A stretch of 54,622 nucleotides of DNA from Myxococcales bacterium (GTDB lineage Bacteria > Myxococcota_A > Polyangia > Palsa-1104), in assembly GCA_028287105.1 (NCBI GenBank), contig JAQBQH010000089.1, forward strand, positions 1 through 54,622, given 5' to 3'. Each line of letters starts with the position of its first letter. Position 1 is the stretch's first letter. This document shows positions 19,358 through 27,027 of the stretch, piece by piece. The notes under the pieces were generated by a model, which had not been told where the DNA came from, did not search any database, and saw only the letters and a program-made list of their open reading frames with translations. Position numbers and translations under genes: made by a program.

Positions 19358-19372
19358 GGTGGTTTGACCAGC
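19358..19372. repeat. Palindrome site 9, upstream of YXWGXW lipoprotein
   Basis: GGTGGTTTGACCAGC has the exact TGGTnnnACCA core but poor outer positions. It is intergenic, about 75 nt before the lipoprotein start on the minus strand. Confidence 0.5.
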
Positions 19373-19472
19373 GCCTGGCGAGTGCACTCCCACTTACAGG
19401 GGCAAGTAGTCGCCATCATTAAGAAATCGAAGTCGCAGCGCTTACAATTCATACAACCGAATGAGGGCTCAT

Positions 19473-21002
19473 TCAGGCGAAGTAGCGCGCCTCGTTGTCG
19501 AGCAGCCAGCGCCCCGTGCGCGTCGCCAGCGCCATGATGGTGATCTGCGGATTGACGCCGATCGGTCCGGGAAAGACGCTGGCGTCGGCGACGAAGAGCC
19601 CCGGCACGTCCCAGCTCTCACCGCGCGGATCGACCACCGAGGAGCGCTTGTCGACGCCCATCCGACACGTGCCCATGGCGTGGACGGTCAGGCACTCGAC
19701 CTCGTCCTTCGGAATCGGATGCTTGAAGAGCGACGCGATCTGATCGGGCGAATCGATCGACGGCAAGAAGTCGAACGGCATCAGCACGCGGCGCGCGCCC
19801 GAGGCAAACAGGATCTCGGACGTCAACGCCACACCGCGGATGAGGTTGTTGAAGTCGCGGTCGTTGATGTCGTAGCGCATCTTCGCTTCGCCGAAGAGAT
19901 CGACGCCGACCGTGCCGCTGCCGGTGTCCTCGACGAGACAGCCGGCGGCGAGCATCTTGTCGTAGTCGCGCATCACGTCCCATGACTGCGCGCCGAAGTA
20001 GGGGAACGACATCGCCAGAAGCCCGGGCGGCACCATCGACGTCGTGATCATGATCCCCTCGTCGATGAACTCGCGGATCTGATTGCCCTGGATCGTGCCC
20101 TTCCAGGCATGGATCGGCTTGTCGAAGACGCCGACCACCTTGGAGTTCGGATGGCAGAGGAAGTTCTTTCCGACCTGACGCGAAGAATTGGTTAAACCAT
20201 TGCGCAGCAGCAGCACCGGCGTCTGTACCGCCCCGCAGGCGATCACGGTCACCTTGGCGCGCACCGTCAGCTTCGGGCCGCGCTTGCCGGTCACCGGATG
20301 GCGGAAGCGGCCGGTCACGCCGGTGGCGCGCTGACCGTCGGTGGTGACGCGATCGATCTTGCACCCGGAGTAGAGGCGCCCACCGGCGGCCAGCAGACGC
20401 GGCACGTAGGTGACGAGGACCGACTGCTTGGCGTCGGTAGGGCAGCCGAAGGCGCAATTGTTGGCCCCGCAGCAATGCTTCTGGCTGCGCATGGCCGGGA
20501 CCCAGGCGTAGCCGAGCTTGTCGGCGCCGCGCTGCATGATGCGCGCGTCCTCGCCGATCGATTCGGGATCCTGCGGCCCGACGCTGACGCGCTCCTCGAC
20601 CTTGGTGAAGAAGGGATCGAGCTTTTCCGGCGTCATGTCGTCGAGCCCGTGCTCCCACTGCCAGCGCTTGAGCACCTTGTCAGGCGTGCGCCACGACATG
20701 GCGCCGTTGATCACCGTCGAGCCGCCGACGCAGCGCCCCTCGGAAAAGATGATGTTGGGTTTGCCGAGGATCGGTGCCGAGCCGGCGTTGCGATAAAGCT
20801 TCTTGATCATCGTCGGCGCGTCGAGGCCGAACTCCTTCGACGTGTAGTGGCCGCCCTCCTCGATGACGATGACCGAGCGGCCGCCTTCGGCCAGCTCGGC
20901 GGCGATGGCACCGCCGCCGGCGCCGCTGCCGACGACGACGACATCGGCGTCGACGGTGACGTCGCGGCCCTCGGCCGCGATCTGATCAAATGTGCTGAGC
21001 AT
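19473..21002 (-). CDS. GMC-family FAD-dependent oxidoreductase
   Basis: The 509-residue protein has the N-terminal FAD dinucleotide fold DVVVVGSGAGGGAIAAELAEGG, the GMC signature GGSTVINGAMSWRTP, a Cys cluster (KHCCGANNCAFGCPTDAK), and the C-terminal HAMGTCRMGVDKRSSVVDP and GVNPQITIMALATR. Such enzymes oxidise alcohols, sugars or sterols. Start MLSTFDQIAAEG overlaps the upstream small gene by 17 nt, so the two are translationally coupled and probably form one complex. The open frame continues upstream to 21170 without homology. Contains a palindrome copy as NGLTN. Confidence 0.88.
   Translation of the reverse strand: MLSTFDQIAAEGRDVTVDADVVVVGSGAGGGAIAAELAEGGRSVIVIEEGGHYTSKEFGLDAPTMIKKLYRNAGSAPILGKPNIIFSEGRCVGGSTVINGAMSWRTPDKVLKRWQWEHGLDDMTPEKLDPFFTKVEERVSVGPQDPESIGEDARIMQRGADKLGYAWVPAMRSQKHCCGANNCAFGCPTDAKQSVLVTYVPRLLAAGGRLYSGCKIDRVTTDGQRATGVTGRFRHPVTGKRGPKLTVRAKVTVIACGAVQTPVLLLRNGLTNSSRQVGKNFLCHPNSKVVGVFDKPIHAWKGTIQGNQIREFIDEGIMITTSMVPPGLLAMSFPYFGAQSWDVMRDYDKMLAAGCLVEDTGSGTVGVDLFGEAKMRYDINDRDFNNLIRGVALTSEILFASGARRVLMPFDFLPSIDSPDQIASLFKHPIPKDEVECLTVHAMGTCRMGVDKRSSVVDPRGESWDVPGLFVADASVFPGPIGVNPQITIMALATRTGRWLLDNEARYFA
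20187..20201. repeat. Palindrome site 10, in GMC oxidoreductase
   Basis: ATTGGTTAAACCATT, read on the minus strand as N-G-L-T-N within LLLRNGLTNSS, a stretch where homologues have similar Gly-Leu-x-Asn spacing, so no residues were inserted. Confidence 0.9.
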
Positions 21003-21423
21003 GGCGGCGAAGCCTTTCCGCGCTGACGTCGGCCACGTGCGACTCGACGGTGTAACCGAGCTTGGCTCCGACGCGCGCGTCGGAGTAGTAGGCGAGCAGA
21101 CAGAGCCCCTTGACCGCCTTGATGAGGTCGCGCCGCAGACGCCAGCGCGCATGGACCCAGCCATCGACATAGCGGCGGCGCCGCGCGAGCGACATGGCCG
21201 AGAACGGCACGAGCGACGGCGCCAGGAAGAAGGCGCCCAGCTCCAGCATCATGAGCCCGACGGGAAACAGCAGCGCCAGGAGGCGCGGCATGTGCGGCAC
21301 GTAGTCGGCCACGAAGTCGACGATGGCGTGCGTGGCCACGGGCGGCACGCCGTCACCGACGGGCAAGACCACCTCGGCCAGCGCGCCCACCACGCGTCGC
21401 GACCAGGGGCCGAGCGCGCTCAT
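20986..21423 (-). CDS. Small partner protein of GMC oxidoreductase (gluconate dehydrogenase subunit 3-like)
   Basis: The 145-residue protein starts MSALGPWSRRVVGALAEVVLP, continues with a hydrophobic helix (LLALLFPVGLMMLELGAFFLAP) and ends with RRRRYVDGWVHARWRLRRDL and LLAYYSDARVGAKLGY. This Arg/Trp-rich end resembles the small subunit, or fused N-terminal domain, that accompanies membrane-linked GMC dehydrogenases. Its ATG directly follows the FadR-type regulator stop and its 3' end overlaps the GMC gene, giving the order regulator, small subunit, GMC. Family assignment is by resemblance only. Confidence 0.6.
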   Translation of the reverse strand: MSALGPWSRRVVGALAEVVLPVGDGVPPVATHAIVDFVADYVPHMPRLLALLFPVGLMMLELGAFFLAPSLVPFSAMSLARRRRYVDGWVHARWRLRRDLIKAVKGLCLLAYYSDARVGAKLGYTVESHVADVSAERLRRHAQHI

Positions 21424-22238
21424 CGCTTCCTCGGACGAGCGCGCGGTCGCGCGGCGCGTGCGCGCGGCCGCTCCAGGCTCGCGCGCGGCAAGGCGTCGGC
21501 GCGCTGCGGCGCCAGCTCGACGAGGACGACGCCGCTGCGCAGCTCCAGGAGCTCGCGCATGCGCACGCGCGCCTGCCGCTCGTCGCCGCCGACGATCGCG
21601 CGCACCACCTCGTCGAGGATGTCGAGGTAGGCGCGATCGATCTTCCATAGCTGCGGATAGCGCTCGCCGAGCTGGCCGAAGATGCGGGCGAAGGTGTTGA
21701 AGATCCAGATCAGCACGGTCGTGCGCGAGGAGAGGACGACGCAGCGATAGAACTCGATGTCGGCGTGCACCGCGTCCAGGGTGCCGCTCTCGACGCTGCC
21801 GAGCCGGCCCAGCGCGCCGCGCAGCGCCGCCACGTCGGCGTCCGTGACCGAGCCGACCGCCAGCTGCAGCGCGTGGTCGACGAGGGCGTCGCGCAGCTTG
21901 AACAGCGTGTAGAGCGCGTCGAAGCGCTCCTCGATCGGCGTCTCCTCGGCCAGGAAATGGGGCAGGAGGTTGATCTCGCCGGCGGTGCGCCAGTCGAGCA
22001 CCAGCGTGCCGTCGCCCTGACGCGCCCGCACCAGGTTCTCGGATTCGAGCGTCCGTAGCGCTTCGCGGAGGGTGTTGCGGTTGGTTCCGAGCTTGAGCGA
22101 CAGCTCCCGCTCGGGCGGCAGGCGCGCGCCCGGCTGATAGCGGCCCAACAGGATCTCGCGCCGCAGCTTCTCGACCGCCGACTCGCCGCGGTTGCGCCGC
22201 GCCGAGGGGGGAAATGAGATTGGTTTAACCATTCTCAT
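21420..22238 (-). CDS. GntR/FadR-subfamily transcriptional regulator
   Basis: The 272-residue protein has a GntR winged helix-turn-helix (VEKLRREILLGRYQPGARLPPERELS, then LGTNRNTLREALRTLESENLV, RQGDGTLV; residues about 20-85) and an all-helical FadR/FCD-type ligand domain ending near 245, then a basic Arg/Pro tail. FadR-subfamily operators have a TGGTnnnACCA core. Codons 3-7 are one palindrome copy and another lies just upstream, so autoregulation is a reasonable inference. It heads the operon with the GMC pair; likely effector is an organic acid or acyl-CoA, unknown. Confidence 0.85.
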   Translation of the reverse strand: MRMVKPISFPPSARRNRGESAVEKLRREILLGRYQPGARLPPERELSLKLGTNRNTLREALRTLESENLVRARQGDGTLVLDWRTAGEINLLPHFLAEETPIEERFDALYTLFKLRDALVDHALQLAVGSVTDADVAALRGALGRLGSVESGTLDAVHADIEFYRCVVLSSRTTVLIWIFNTFARIFGQLGERYPQLWKIDRAYLDILDEVVRAIVGGDERQARVRMRELLELRSGVVLVELAPQRADALPRASLERPRARAARPRARPRKR

Positions 22239-22254
22239 CAGTGGTTAAACCAAT
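22219..22254. promoter_or_regulatory. Paired palindromes (sites 11 and 12) forming a large inverted repeat at the FadR-type gene start
   Basis: ATTGGTTTAACCATT (22219-22233) and AGTGGTTAAACCAAT (22240-22254) are centred 21 bp apart. Thirteen bases, ATTGGTTTAACCA (22219-22231), recur as the exact reverse complement at 22242-22254, with a 10-bp spacer. The pair spans the regulator start codon (22236-22238) and abuts the divergent PLP-enzyme start. Two dimer sites two helical turns apart on one DNA face suit cooperative binding. Confidence 0.75.
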
Positions 22255-23388
22255 ATGGAATGGCCGTCAACCCCCGTTTTCACTATGCTCGGGTGGGTGA
22301 GCGAAGCCGATCCGGCGCTGTTCCGCGCCTTCCCCGCGCTGGCAGACGTCGTGCCCTGGCTGCCGCTCGGCCGCTTTCCCACCCGCGTCGAACGGCTGTC
22401 CGGCCTCGTTCCACCATCGGTCGAGCTGTGGATCAAGCGCGACGACGAGAGCGGCACCGTCTACGGTGGCAACAAGGTGCGCAAGCTCGAGTTCCTGCTG
22501 GCCGATGCGCGGCTCAAGGGCGCGCGCCGGCTCGTCACGCTCGGGGGGATCGGCTCGCACCACGTGCTGGCGACGGCCATCTACGGTCGGGCGGCCGGGT
22601 TCGAGGTCGACGCCGTCGTCTTTCCGCAGCCGCTCAACGATCATGTCCGCGAGCAGCTCCTGGCCGACAGCGCCGTCGGTGCGACGCTCTGGCCGACCCG
22701 CGGATACCTCGGCGTTCCGTGGACGGTGTGGCGCCGTCGTCGCGCCGCGGACGCCGCGTGGGTCGCTTCGGGCGGCTCGTCCCCGGTGGGAACGATCGGC
22801 TACGTGTCGGCGGGGCTGGAGCTGCTGGAGCAGATCGCGCGCGCCGAGCTGCCGCGCCCGGACGTCATCTACCTCGCGCTCGGCTCGTGCGGCACCGCCG
22901 CCGGCCTCCTGACCGGACTGGCGGGGGCGCCGTCGCTGCCGCGGCTCGACGCCACGCTCGTGGGCGTGCGCGTCGTCGATCGCCCGGTGTCGAACGCGCG
23001 GGTGACGCGACGCCTGGCTGCGCGCACGGCTGCGCTGCTCGCAGGGCACGGCGAGAAATGGTTCAACCATTTGGCGCTACCGCCCTTGCGCGTCGAGCAC
23101 CGCTTCTTCGGCGGCGCCTATGGGCGCGCCACGCCGGCGGCCGAAGAGGCGGTCGAGCGCGCCGCCTTCGTCGGTCTGCGGCTCGAGCCGACCTATACCG
23201 GCAAGGCGATGGCCGCGCTGCTCGCCGACGCCGCCGCCGGCCTGCTCGACGGAAAGCGCGTCCTCTTCGTGCACACCTACAACGGTGTCGATCTGGCGCC
23301 GCTCGTTCGCAAGGGCGTGGGTGCATCGGCGCTGCCGCCGCGGCTGCGTCGCCACTTCGACGCTGGCGCGCTGCCGCCCGGACGCTAA
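22255..23388 (+). CDS. Fold-type II PLP enzyme (D-cysteine desulfhydrase/ACC deaminase family)
   Basis: The 377-residue protein begins near the double palindrome and has the family features FPTRVERLSGL, VELWIKRDDESG, the PLP Lys in TVYGGNKVRKLEFLLADA (about residue 75), GGIGSHHVLATAIYG, and the phosphate-binding LGSCGTAAGLLTGL. Family members cleave D-cysteine, 1-aminocyclopropane-1-carboxylate or L-cysteate; the substrate here cannot be read from sequence. The start is ATG 22255; ATG 22285 is an alternative. A perfect 17-bp palindrome copy lies in codons for KWFNHL. It is 12 bp from the following hydrolase and probably co-transcribed. Confidence 0.82.
   Translation: MEWPSTPVFTMLGWVSEADPALFRAFPALADVVPWLPLGRFPTRVERLSGLVPPSVELWIKRDDESGTVYGGNKVRKLEFLLADARLKGARRLVTLGGIGSHHVLATAIYGRAAGFEVDAVVFPQPLNDHVREQLLADSAVGATLWPTRGYLGVPWTVWRRRRAADAAWVASGGSSPVGTIGYVSAGLELLEQIARAELPRPDVIYLALGSCGTAAGLLTGLAGAPSLPRLDATLVGVRVVDRPVSNARVTRRLAARTAALLAGHGEKWFNHLALPPLRVEHRFFGGAYGRATPAAEEAVERAAFVGLRLEPTYTGKAMAALLADAAAGLLDGKRVLFVHTYNGVDLAPLVRKGVGASALPPRLRRHFDAGALPPGR
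23057..23071. repeat. Palindrome site 13, in PLP enzyme
   Basis: AATGGTTCAACCATT, extended to 17 bp of perfect symmetry (23056-23072), read as K-W-F-N-H-L. Confidence 0.9.
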
Positions 23389-23400
23389 GATGAGGAGCGA

Positions 23401-24252
23401 ATGCAGTTCGGCGACCTGACCCTCACGCTGGTCAACGGCGGAAACTTCCGCCTCGACGGCGGTGCCATGCACGGCGTGGTTCCCAAGACGATCTGGAGCC
23501 GGCTCGTCTCGTGCGACGAGCTCAACCGCGTCGAGTACGCCACCAATTGCCTCCTCGTCGAGGGGCGCGGCAAGCGCACGCTGATCGAGACCGGCAACGG
23601 CGACAAGTTCCCGGCGCGCGAGCGCGACATCTACGGCATCGACCACGACCAGAGCGTGGAGAAGAACCTACGCGCGCTCGGCGTCGAGCCCGACTCGATC
23701 GACCACGTGGTCATGACCCACCTGCACTTCGACCACTCCGGCGGGGCTACCCGTCGCGCCGCGGGCGGCGGCCTCGAGCCGGTGTTCAAGCGCGCACAGC
23801 ATGTCATCCAGCGCGGCGAGCTCCACGACGCGACCCACCCGCACGAGCGCAATCGCGCCAGCTATCTGGCCGAGAACTTCGCGCCGCTCGAGCAGGCGGG
23901 CCTCCTGAAGCTCGTCGAAGGCGAATGCGAGTTCGCGCCCGGCGTCCGCGTCATCCCGACGCCCGGCCACACGGCGCATCATCAGTCGGTCCTCATCGAC
24001 GACGGCGCCGGTCACAAAGCGCTCTTCCTCGGTGACGTCGTGCCGACCTCGCTCCACGTCAAGCTCCCCTTCATCATGGCCTACGATCTCGACGTCGTCG
24101 GCACGCTCGAGTCGAAGCGCCGGATCCTCGGTCGCGCCATCGACGAGCGCTGGCTCGTCATCTTCGGCCACGACAAGGATCTGCAGGCCGGCTATCTCGC
24201 GCTCGACGCCAAGGGCAACATCACTGTCGCCGAGCGCGTCTCGCTCAGCTGA
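23401..24252 (+). CDS. Metallo-beta-lactamase-fold hydrolase (lactonase-like)
   Basis: The 283-residue protein has the zinc motif MTHLHFDHSGG (about residue 105), a later metal His in TPGHTAHHQSV, the bridging Asp in FLGDVVP, and a final His in IFGHDKDL. Layout and length resemble quorum-quenching N-acyl-homoserine lactonases and related esterases of the MBL fold, but that fold is broad. It lies 12 bp after the PLP enzyme gene. No signal peptide, so cytoplasmic. Substrate unknown. Confidence 0.8.
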   Translation: MQFGDLTLTLVNGGNFRLDGGAMHGVVPKTIWSRLVSCDELNRVEYATNCLLVEGRGKRTLIETGNGDKFPARERDIYGIDHDQSVEKNLRALGVEPDSIDHVVMTHLHFDHSGGATRRAAGGGLEPVFKRAQHVIQRGELHDATHPHERNRASYLAENFAPLEQAGLLKLVEGECEFAPGVRVIPTPGHTAHHQSVLIDDGAGHKALFLGDVVPTSLHVKLPFIMAYDLDVVGTLESKRRILGRAIDERWLVIFGHDKDLQAGYLALDAKGNITVAERVSLS

Positions 24253-24267
24253 TCAGCTGAGCGGCTG

Positions 24268-24948
24268 TCAGCTGACGAGCGGCCAGAGATCGGCGAAGCG
24301 GTCGATCAGATGATCGGGCGCGTGCGGCTGCAGCCCGTCGACTCCCAGCACGCCGTAGGTCACGCCGATGGTGCGCATGCCGGCGGCGCGGCCGGCGAGG
24401 ACGTCGCGCTCGGTATCGCCGACCATGACGCTCCGTTGCGGATCGCAGCCCAGCCGCGACGCGCACGCCAGCAGCAGATCGGGCGCCGGCTTGTGCGGCA
24501 TGGGCGGCTCGGTCCCGAGGATGAGATCGAAGTGCTGCGCCAGCCGGAGGCCGGCCAGGACGCGTTCGGCCGTGAGGGTCCGCTTCGTCGTCGCCACCGC
24601 GGTGCGCAGTCCCAACCGCCGCAATGGTTCAACCATTGTCAACGTCTCGGCCACACCGTCGAAGGCGCGCGTTCGGTCGAGCAGGTGCGCATGGTAGTAC
24701 TCGCGATAGGTCGAGATGAAGCGGAGGCGGCCCTCGTCGCCGGCGTGCGGATGCGGCGCCGGACGCGCGATGGCGAAGAACTCCTCCAGCGGCAGCCCGA
24801 GGCCGGCGCAGCCGAGCGCGTGCTCGTCCAGCCGCACATCTGCGGGCGGCACTTCGGCCAGCGCATGTACCAGCGCCGCCCGAATGTCGGCGGTGGAGTC
24901 GACCAGCGTACCGTCGAGGTCGAAACAGATGAGATCGAAGCGGAGCAC
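24268..24948 (-). CDS. HAD-superfamily phosphatase (phosphoglycolate phosphatase-like)
   Basis: The 226-residue protein begins LICFDLDGTLVDSTADI (HAD motif I with nucleophile Asp), then ATTKRTL (motif II), a Lys in PHKPAPDLLL (motif III) and VMVGDTERDVLAGRAAG (motif IV), with a helical cap domain between. This is the Gph/PGP branch, which dephosphorylates 2-phosphoglycolate or small sugar phosphates. It converges with the MBL hydrolase, 15 bp between stops, and is followed on the same strand from the PP2C gene 14 bp upstream. Palindrome site 14 lies in it as MVEPL. Confidence 0.85.
   Translation of the reverse strand: MLRFDLICFDLDGTLVDSTADIRAALVHALAEVPPADVRLDEHALGCAGLGLPLEEFFAIARPAPHPHAGDEGRLRFISTYREYYHAHLLDRTRAFDGVAETLTMVEPLRRLGLRTAVATTKRTLTAERVLAGLRLAQHFDLILGTEPPMPHKPAPDLLLACASRLGCDPQRSVMVGDTERDVLAGRAAGMRTIGVTYGVLGVDGLQPHAPDHLIDRFADLWPLVS
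24623..24637. repeat. Palindrome site 14, in HAD phosphatase
   Basis: AATGGTTCAACCATT, with symmetry to 17 bp (24622-24638), read on the minus strand as T-M-V-E-P-L. Confidence 0.9.
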
Positions 24949-24962
24949 GGCGCGATCGGCGA

Positions 24963-25742
24963 TCAGTCGGCGAAGACCATCACGACGGTGATGTTGTCGC
25001 GACCGCCACGCTCGTTGGCCATCTCGACGAAACCGGCGGGCGCCTCCTCGGGCGAAACGCGCAGGAGCATCCCCTCGATCTCGCCCGCCTGCAGGTAGCC
25101 GTGCAGCCCGTCGGAGCAGAGGAGAAAACGGTCGCCGGCCTGCACTTCGATCTCGCGCGTATCGACTTCGACGTAGTCCTTGTGGCCGACGGCGCGCGTG
25201 ATGACGTTCTTGCCCTTCATCGTCTTGGCGTCGTCCTCGGTGATGAGGCCCTGCTTGAGCTTGTAGTTGACCAGGGTGTGGTCCTCGGTGAGCTGCTGGC
25301 CCATGCCGCTGCGCACACGATAGATCCGCGAGTCACCGACCTGCGCGGTGACCCCGTAATCGCCGGCGATGAGCAGCGCCGAGATCGTCGTCGACATGCC
25401 CTTCTGCGACGGATCCATCTCGGCCAGCCCGAACACCATGTAGCAGGCGCTTTGCACCGCGCTCTCGAGGAGGCGCCGCACCTGCTCGCGCTTCTCGTCG
25501 CGACCAGGATCCTTCATGAACGCTTCGATGAGCGGCCGCCCCTGGCGCACGAAGCCGGTGATCTGCTCGACCGACTCCTGGCTCGCCACCTCGCCCTTGG
25601 CGTGGCCACCGACACCATCGGCGACCACGAAGAGACCGAGCGCGTCATCGCACGCGTACGCATCTTCATTGAGGGGCCGGCGGCGGCCTCGATCCGTCAG
25701 GGCGTGCGATCGCAGGCGCATGGGTGGAGACAACTCCGGCAT
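24963..25742 (-). CDS. PP2C-type Ser/Thr protein phosphatase
   Basis: The 259-residue protein has the PPM motifs in order: TDRGRRRPLNEDAY, LFVVADGVGGHAKGEVAS, AQVGDSRIYRVR, QLTEDHTLV, LLCSDGLHGYL and GGRDNITVVMVFAD, giving the Asp set for a two- or three-metal site. It removes phosphate from Ser/Thr and would balance kinases such as the one 2 kb away. Start taken at ATG 25742 (MPELSPP); ATG 25721 and 25820 are possible. Cytoplasmic. Upstream partner in transcription of the HAD gene. Confidence 0.9.
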   Translation of the reverse strand: MPELSPPMRLRSHALTDRGRRRPLNEDAYACDDALGLFVVADGVGGHAKGEVASQESVEQITGFVRQGRPLIEAFMKDPGRDEKREQVRRLLESAVQSACYMVFGLAEMDPSQKGMSTTISALLIAGDYGVTAQVGDSRIYRVRSGMGQQLTEDHTLVNYKLKQGLITEDDAKTMKGKNVITRAVGHKDYVEVDTREIEVQAGDRFLLCSDGLHGYLQAGEIEGMLLRVSPEEAPAGFVEMANERGGRDNITVVMVFAD

Positions 25743-26044
25743 CGTATCGCGCACCCCCGCCGCGAGCAAGGAATCAGAGGAAGGCCTGACGGTGGTTTGA
25801 CCTTTCTCGCTTGACTTCATCGTCGCCGGCCGTAGAGTTGAAGAGACTCTCCGAGCGCCGCCCGTATTACCCAAAGCAGGCCGCGCGCGCGGGTTTTTGA
25901 ACGCCAAAAAAACGGGCCACGCCCCTCCGAAAATCCAGTCGACGTCGCCATGCCGACGGCCGGCTGCGATGGACAACTCGATCGCGAACGCATCACACGC
26001 CACCAGCGGCGAGAGATAACGGTCTTCATAGGAGAACCACCGGA
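25743..26044. other. Gene-poor divergent region between PP2C and HicB-like genes
   Basis: About 300 bp without a convincing gene. It must hold promoters for both neighbours. CCGCGCGCGCGG at 25881-25892 is a perfect palindrome followed by GTTTTT, which could act as a plus-strand terminator, but no gene reads into it. GTGGTTTGACC near 25792 resembles half of the dispersed palindrome but lacks the second arm. GGAGAA precedes the HicB-like ATG at normal spacing. Confidence 0.4.
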
Positions 26045-26944
26045 ATGTCGAAACCGAATTACCGCGCCACTCTCAGCTTCGATACCGACCGAAAAGTCTT
26101 CATTGCCCGCGCACCCGAGCTGGAGCATTGCAGCGGCGAAGGCGCCACGCGCGCCGAGGCGCTCGTCAAGCTCGAGGAGGAGATCGACGCGCAGCTCGCC
26201 AACATGCTCTCGCATGGATCGACGCCGCCGCGTGCGGTCGACGAGGAGACGTTCTCGGGAGAGATCACGGCCAAGGTCTCGAAGCAGCTGCACCGTGATC
26301 TGATGTACCAGGCGCGTTCGGAAGGCATCGAGATCGACCAACTCGTGGGCGAGCTCCTCGCGGCGGCCATGGAGTCGCGCAAGCAGCATCGCAGCGTCCG
26401 TGGTGGCAACAGCCGGCCGCGCGAGGATCATCAGCCGAACGACAACGTCGGCAATCGCTTCGACGGCGGCGGCGGCGCACGGCCGCAGCGCGGCTTCGCG
26501 GGGCGCGGCAACAACGCGCACCTGCTCGATGATCGTGCCAACTTCATCGAGTACGTCCGTGGCCTCGACCAGGGCAGCGGACAGCGCCACGGCGGCGGTG
26601 GTCACGGTGGGCCACCTGCCGGCGGTCGCGGTGGTGACAACGCGCGTCGACGCGGCCGCGGCGGTCGCGGCGGCAATCCGAACCAGGGCCCGCAGCGCGG
26701 CCCCGGCGGTCCCGGCGGTGGTCGGCCGCAACAAGCGGGCGGCTACGGCAACCCGGGCGGCAATCCCGCCGCCGGCAACCCGGGCGGCAATCCCGGCAAC
26801 GGCAACCCGGGCGGCAATCCCGGCAACGGCAATCCGAACGCCGGCAACTCCGGATTCAGCGGCAGCGCCGGAAACGGCAATCCCGCTGCGCCTGACGGCG
26901 GCCCAGCGTCGCACGATCCCGGCGATTCCAGCGGCAACGTTTAA
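26045..26944 (+). CDS. Orphan HicB-like protein with disordered Gly/Arg/Asn-rich tail
   Basis: Residues 1-60 match the HicB partial-RNase-H-like fold (YRATLSFDTDRKVFIARAPEL, EHCSGEGATRAEALVKLEEE). Residues about 75-115 (ITAKVSKQLHRDLMYQARSE, GIEIDQLVGELLAAAM) look like the ribbon-helix-helix DNA-binding part of HicB antitoxins. From about 120 to 299 the chain is low-complexity: RGG-like RRRGRGGRGGN, then NPGGNPGNG-type repeats. No HicA toxin gene flanks it on either strand. HicB antitoxins normally stop near residue 110-150. RGG tails often bind RNA or drive condensation; function here is unknown. Confidence 0.65.
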   Translation: MSKPNYRATLSFDTDRKVFIARAPELEHCSGEGATRAEALVKLEEEIDAQLANMLSHGSTPPRAVDEETFSGEITAKVSKQLHRDLMYQARSEGIEIDQLVGELLAAAMESRKQHRSVRGGNSRPREDHQPNDNVGNRFDGGGGARPQRGFAGRGNNAHLLDDRANFIEYVRGLDQGSGQRHGGGGHGGPPAGGRGGDNARRRGRGGRGGNPNQGPQRGPGGPGGGRPQQAGGYGNPGGNPAAGNPGGNPGNGNPGGNPGNGNPNAGNSGFSGSAGNGNPAAPDGGPASHDPGDSSGNV

Positions 26945-26980
26945 GCTCTCCGCTCGCTTTCTCCGCTCGTTCGTCTTTCC

Positions 26981-26995
26981 AGTGGTTTAACCAAT
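26981..26995. repeat. Palindrome site 15, upstream of Ser/Thr kinase
   Basis: AGTGGTTTAACCAAT with exact core, in the 83-bp gap, 33 bp before the kinase ATG. Confidence 0.85.
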
Positions 26996-27027
26996 ATTCA
27001 GATGCGCGCGTGATATGATATCGCGCG

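Noticed and set aside
25791-25802. GTGGTTTGACC as another palindrome copy
   Set aside because: The right arm is ACCT rather than ACCA and the flank does not continue the symmetry.
26045-27027. Complete HicAB toxin-antitoxin system
   Set aside because: I looked on both strands on either side for a short HicA-like frame with its conserved Gly-Ser-His region and found none.
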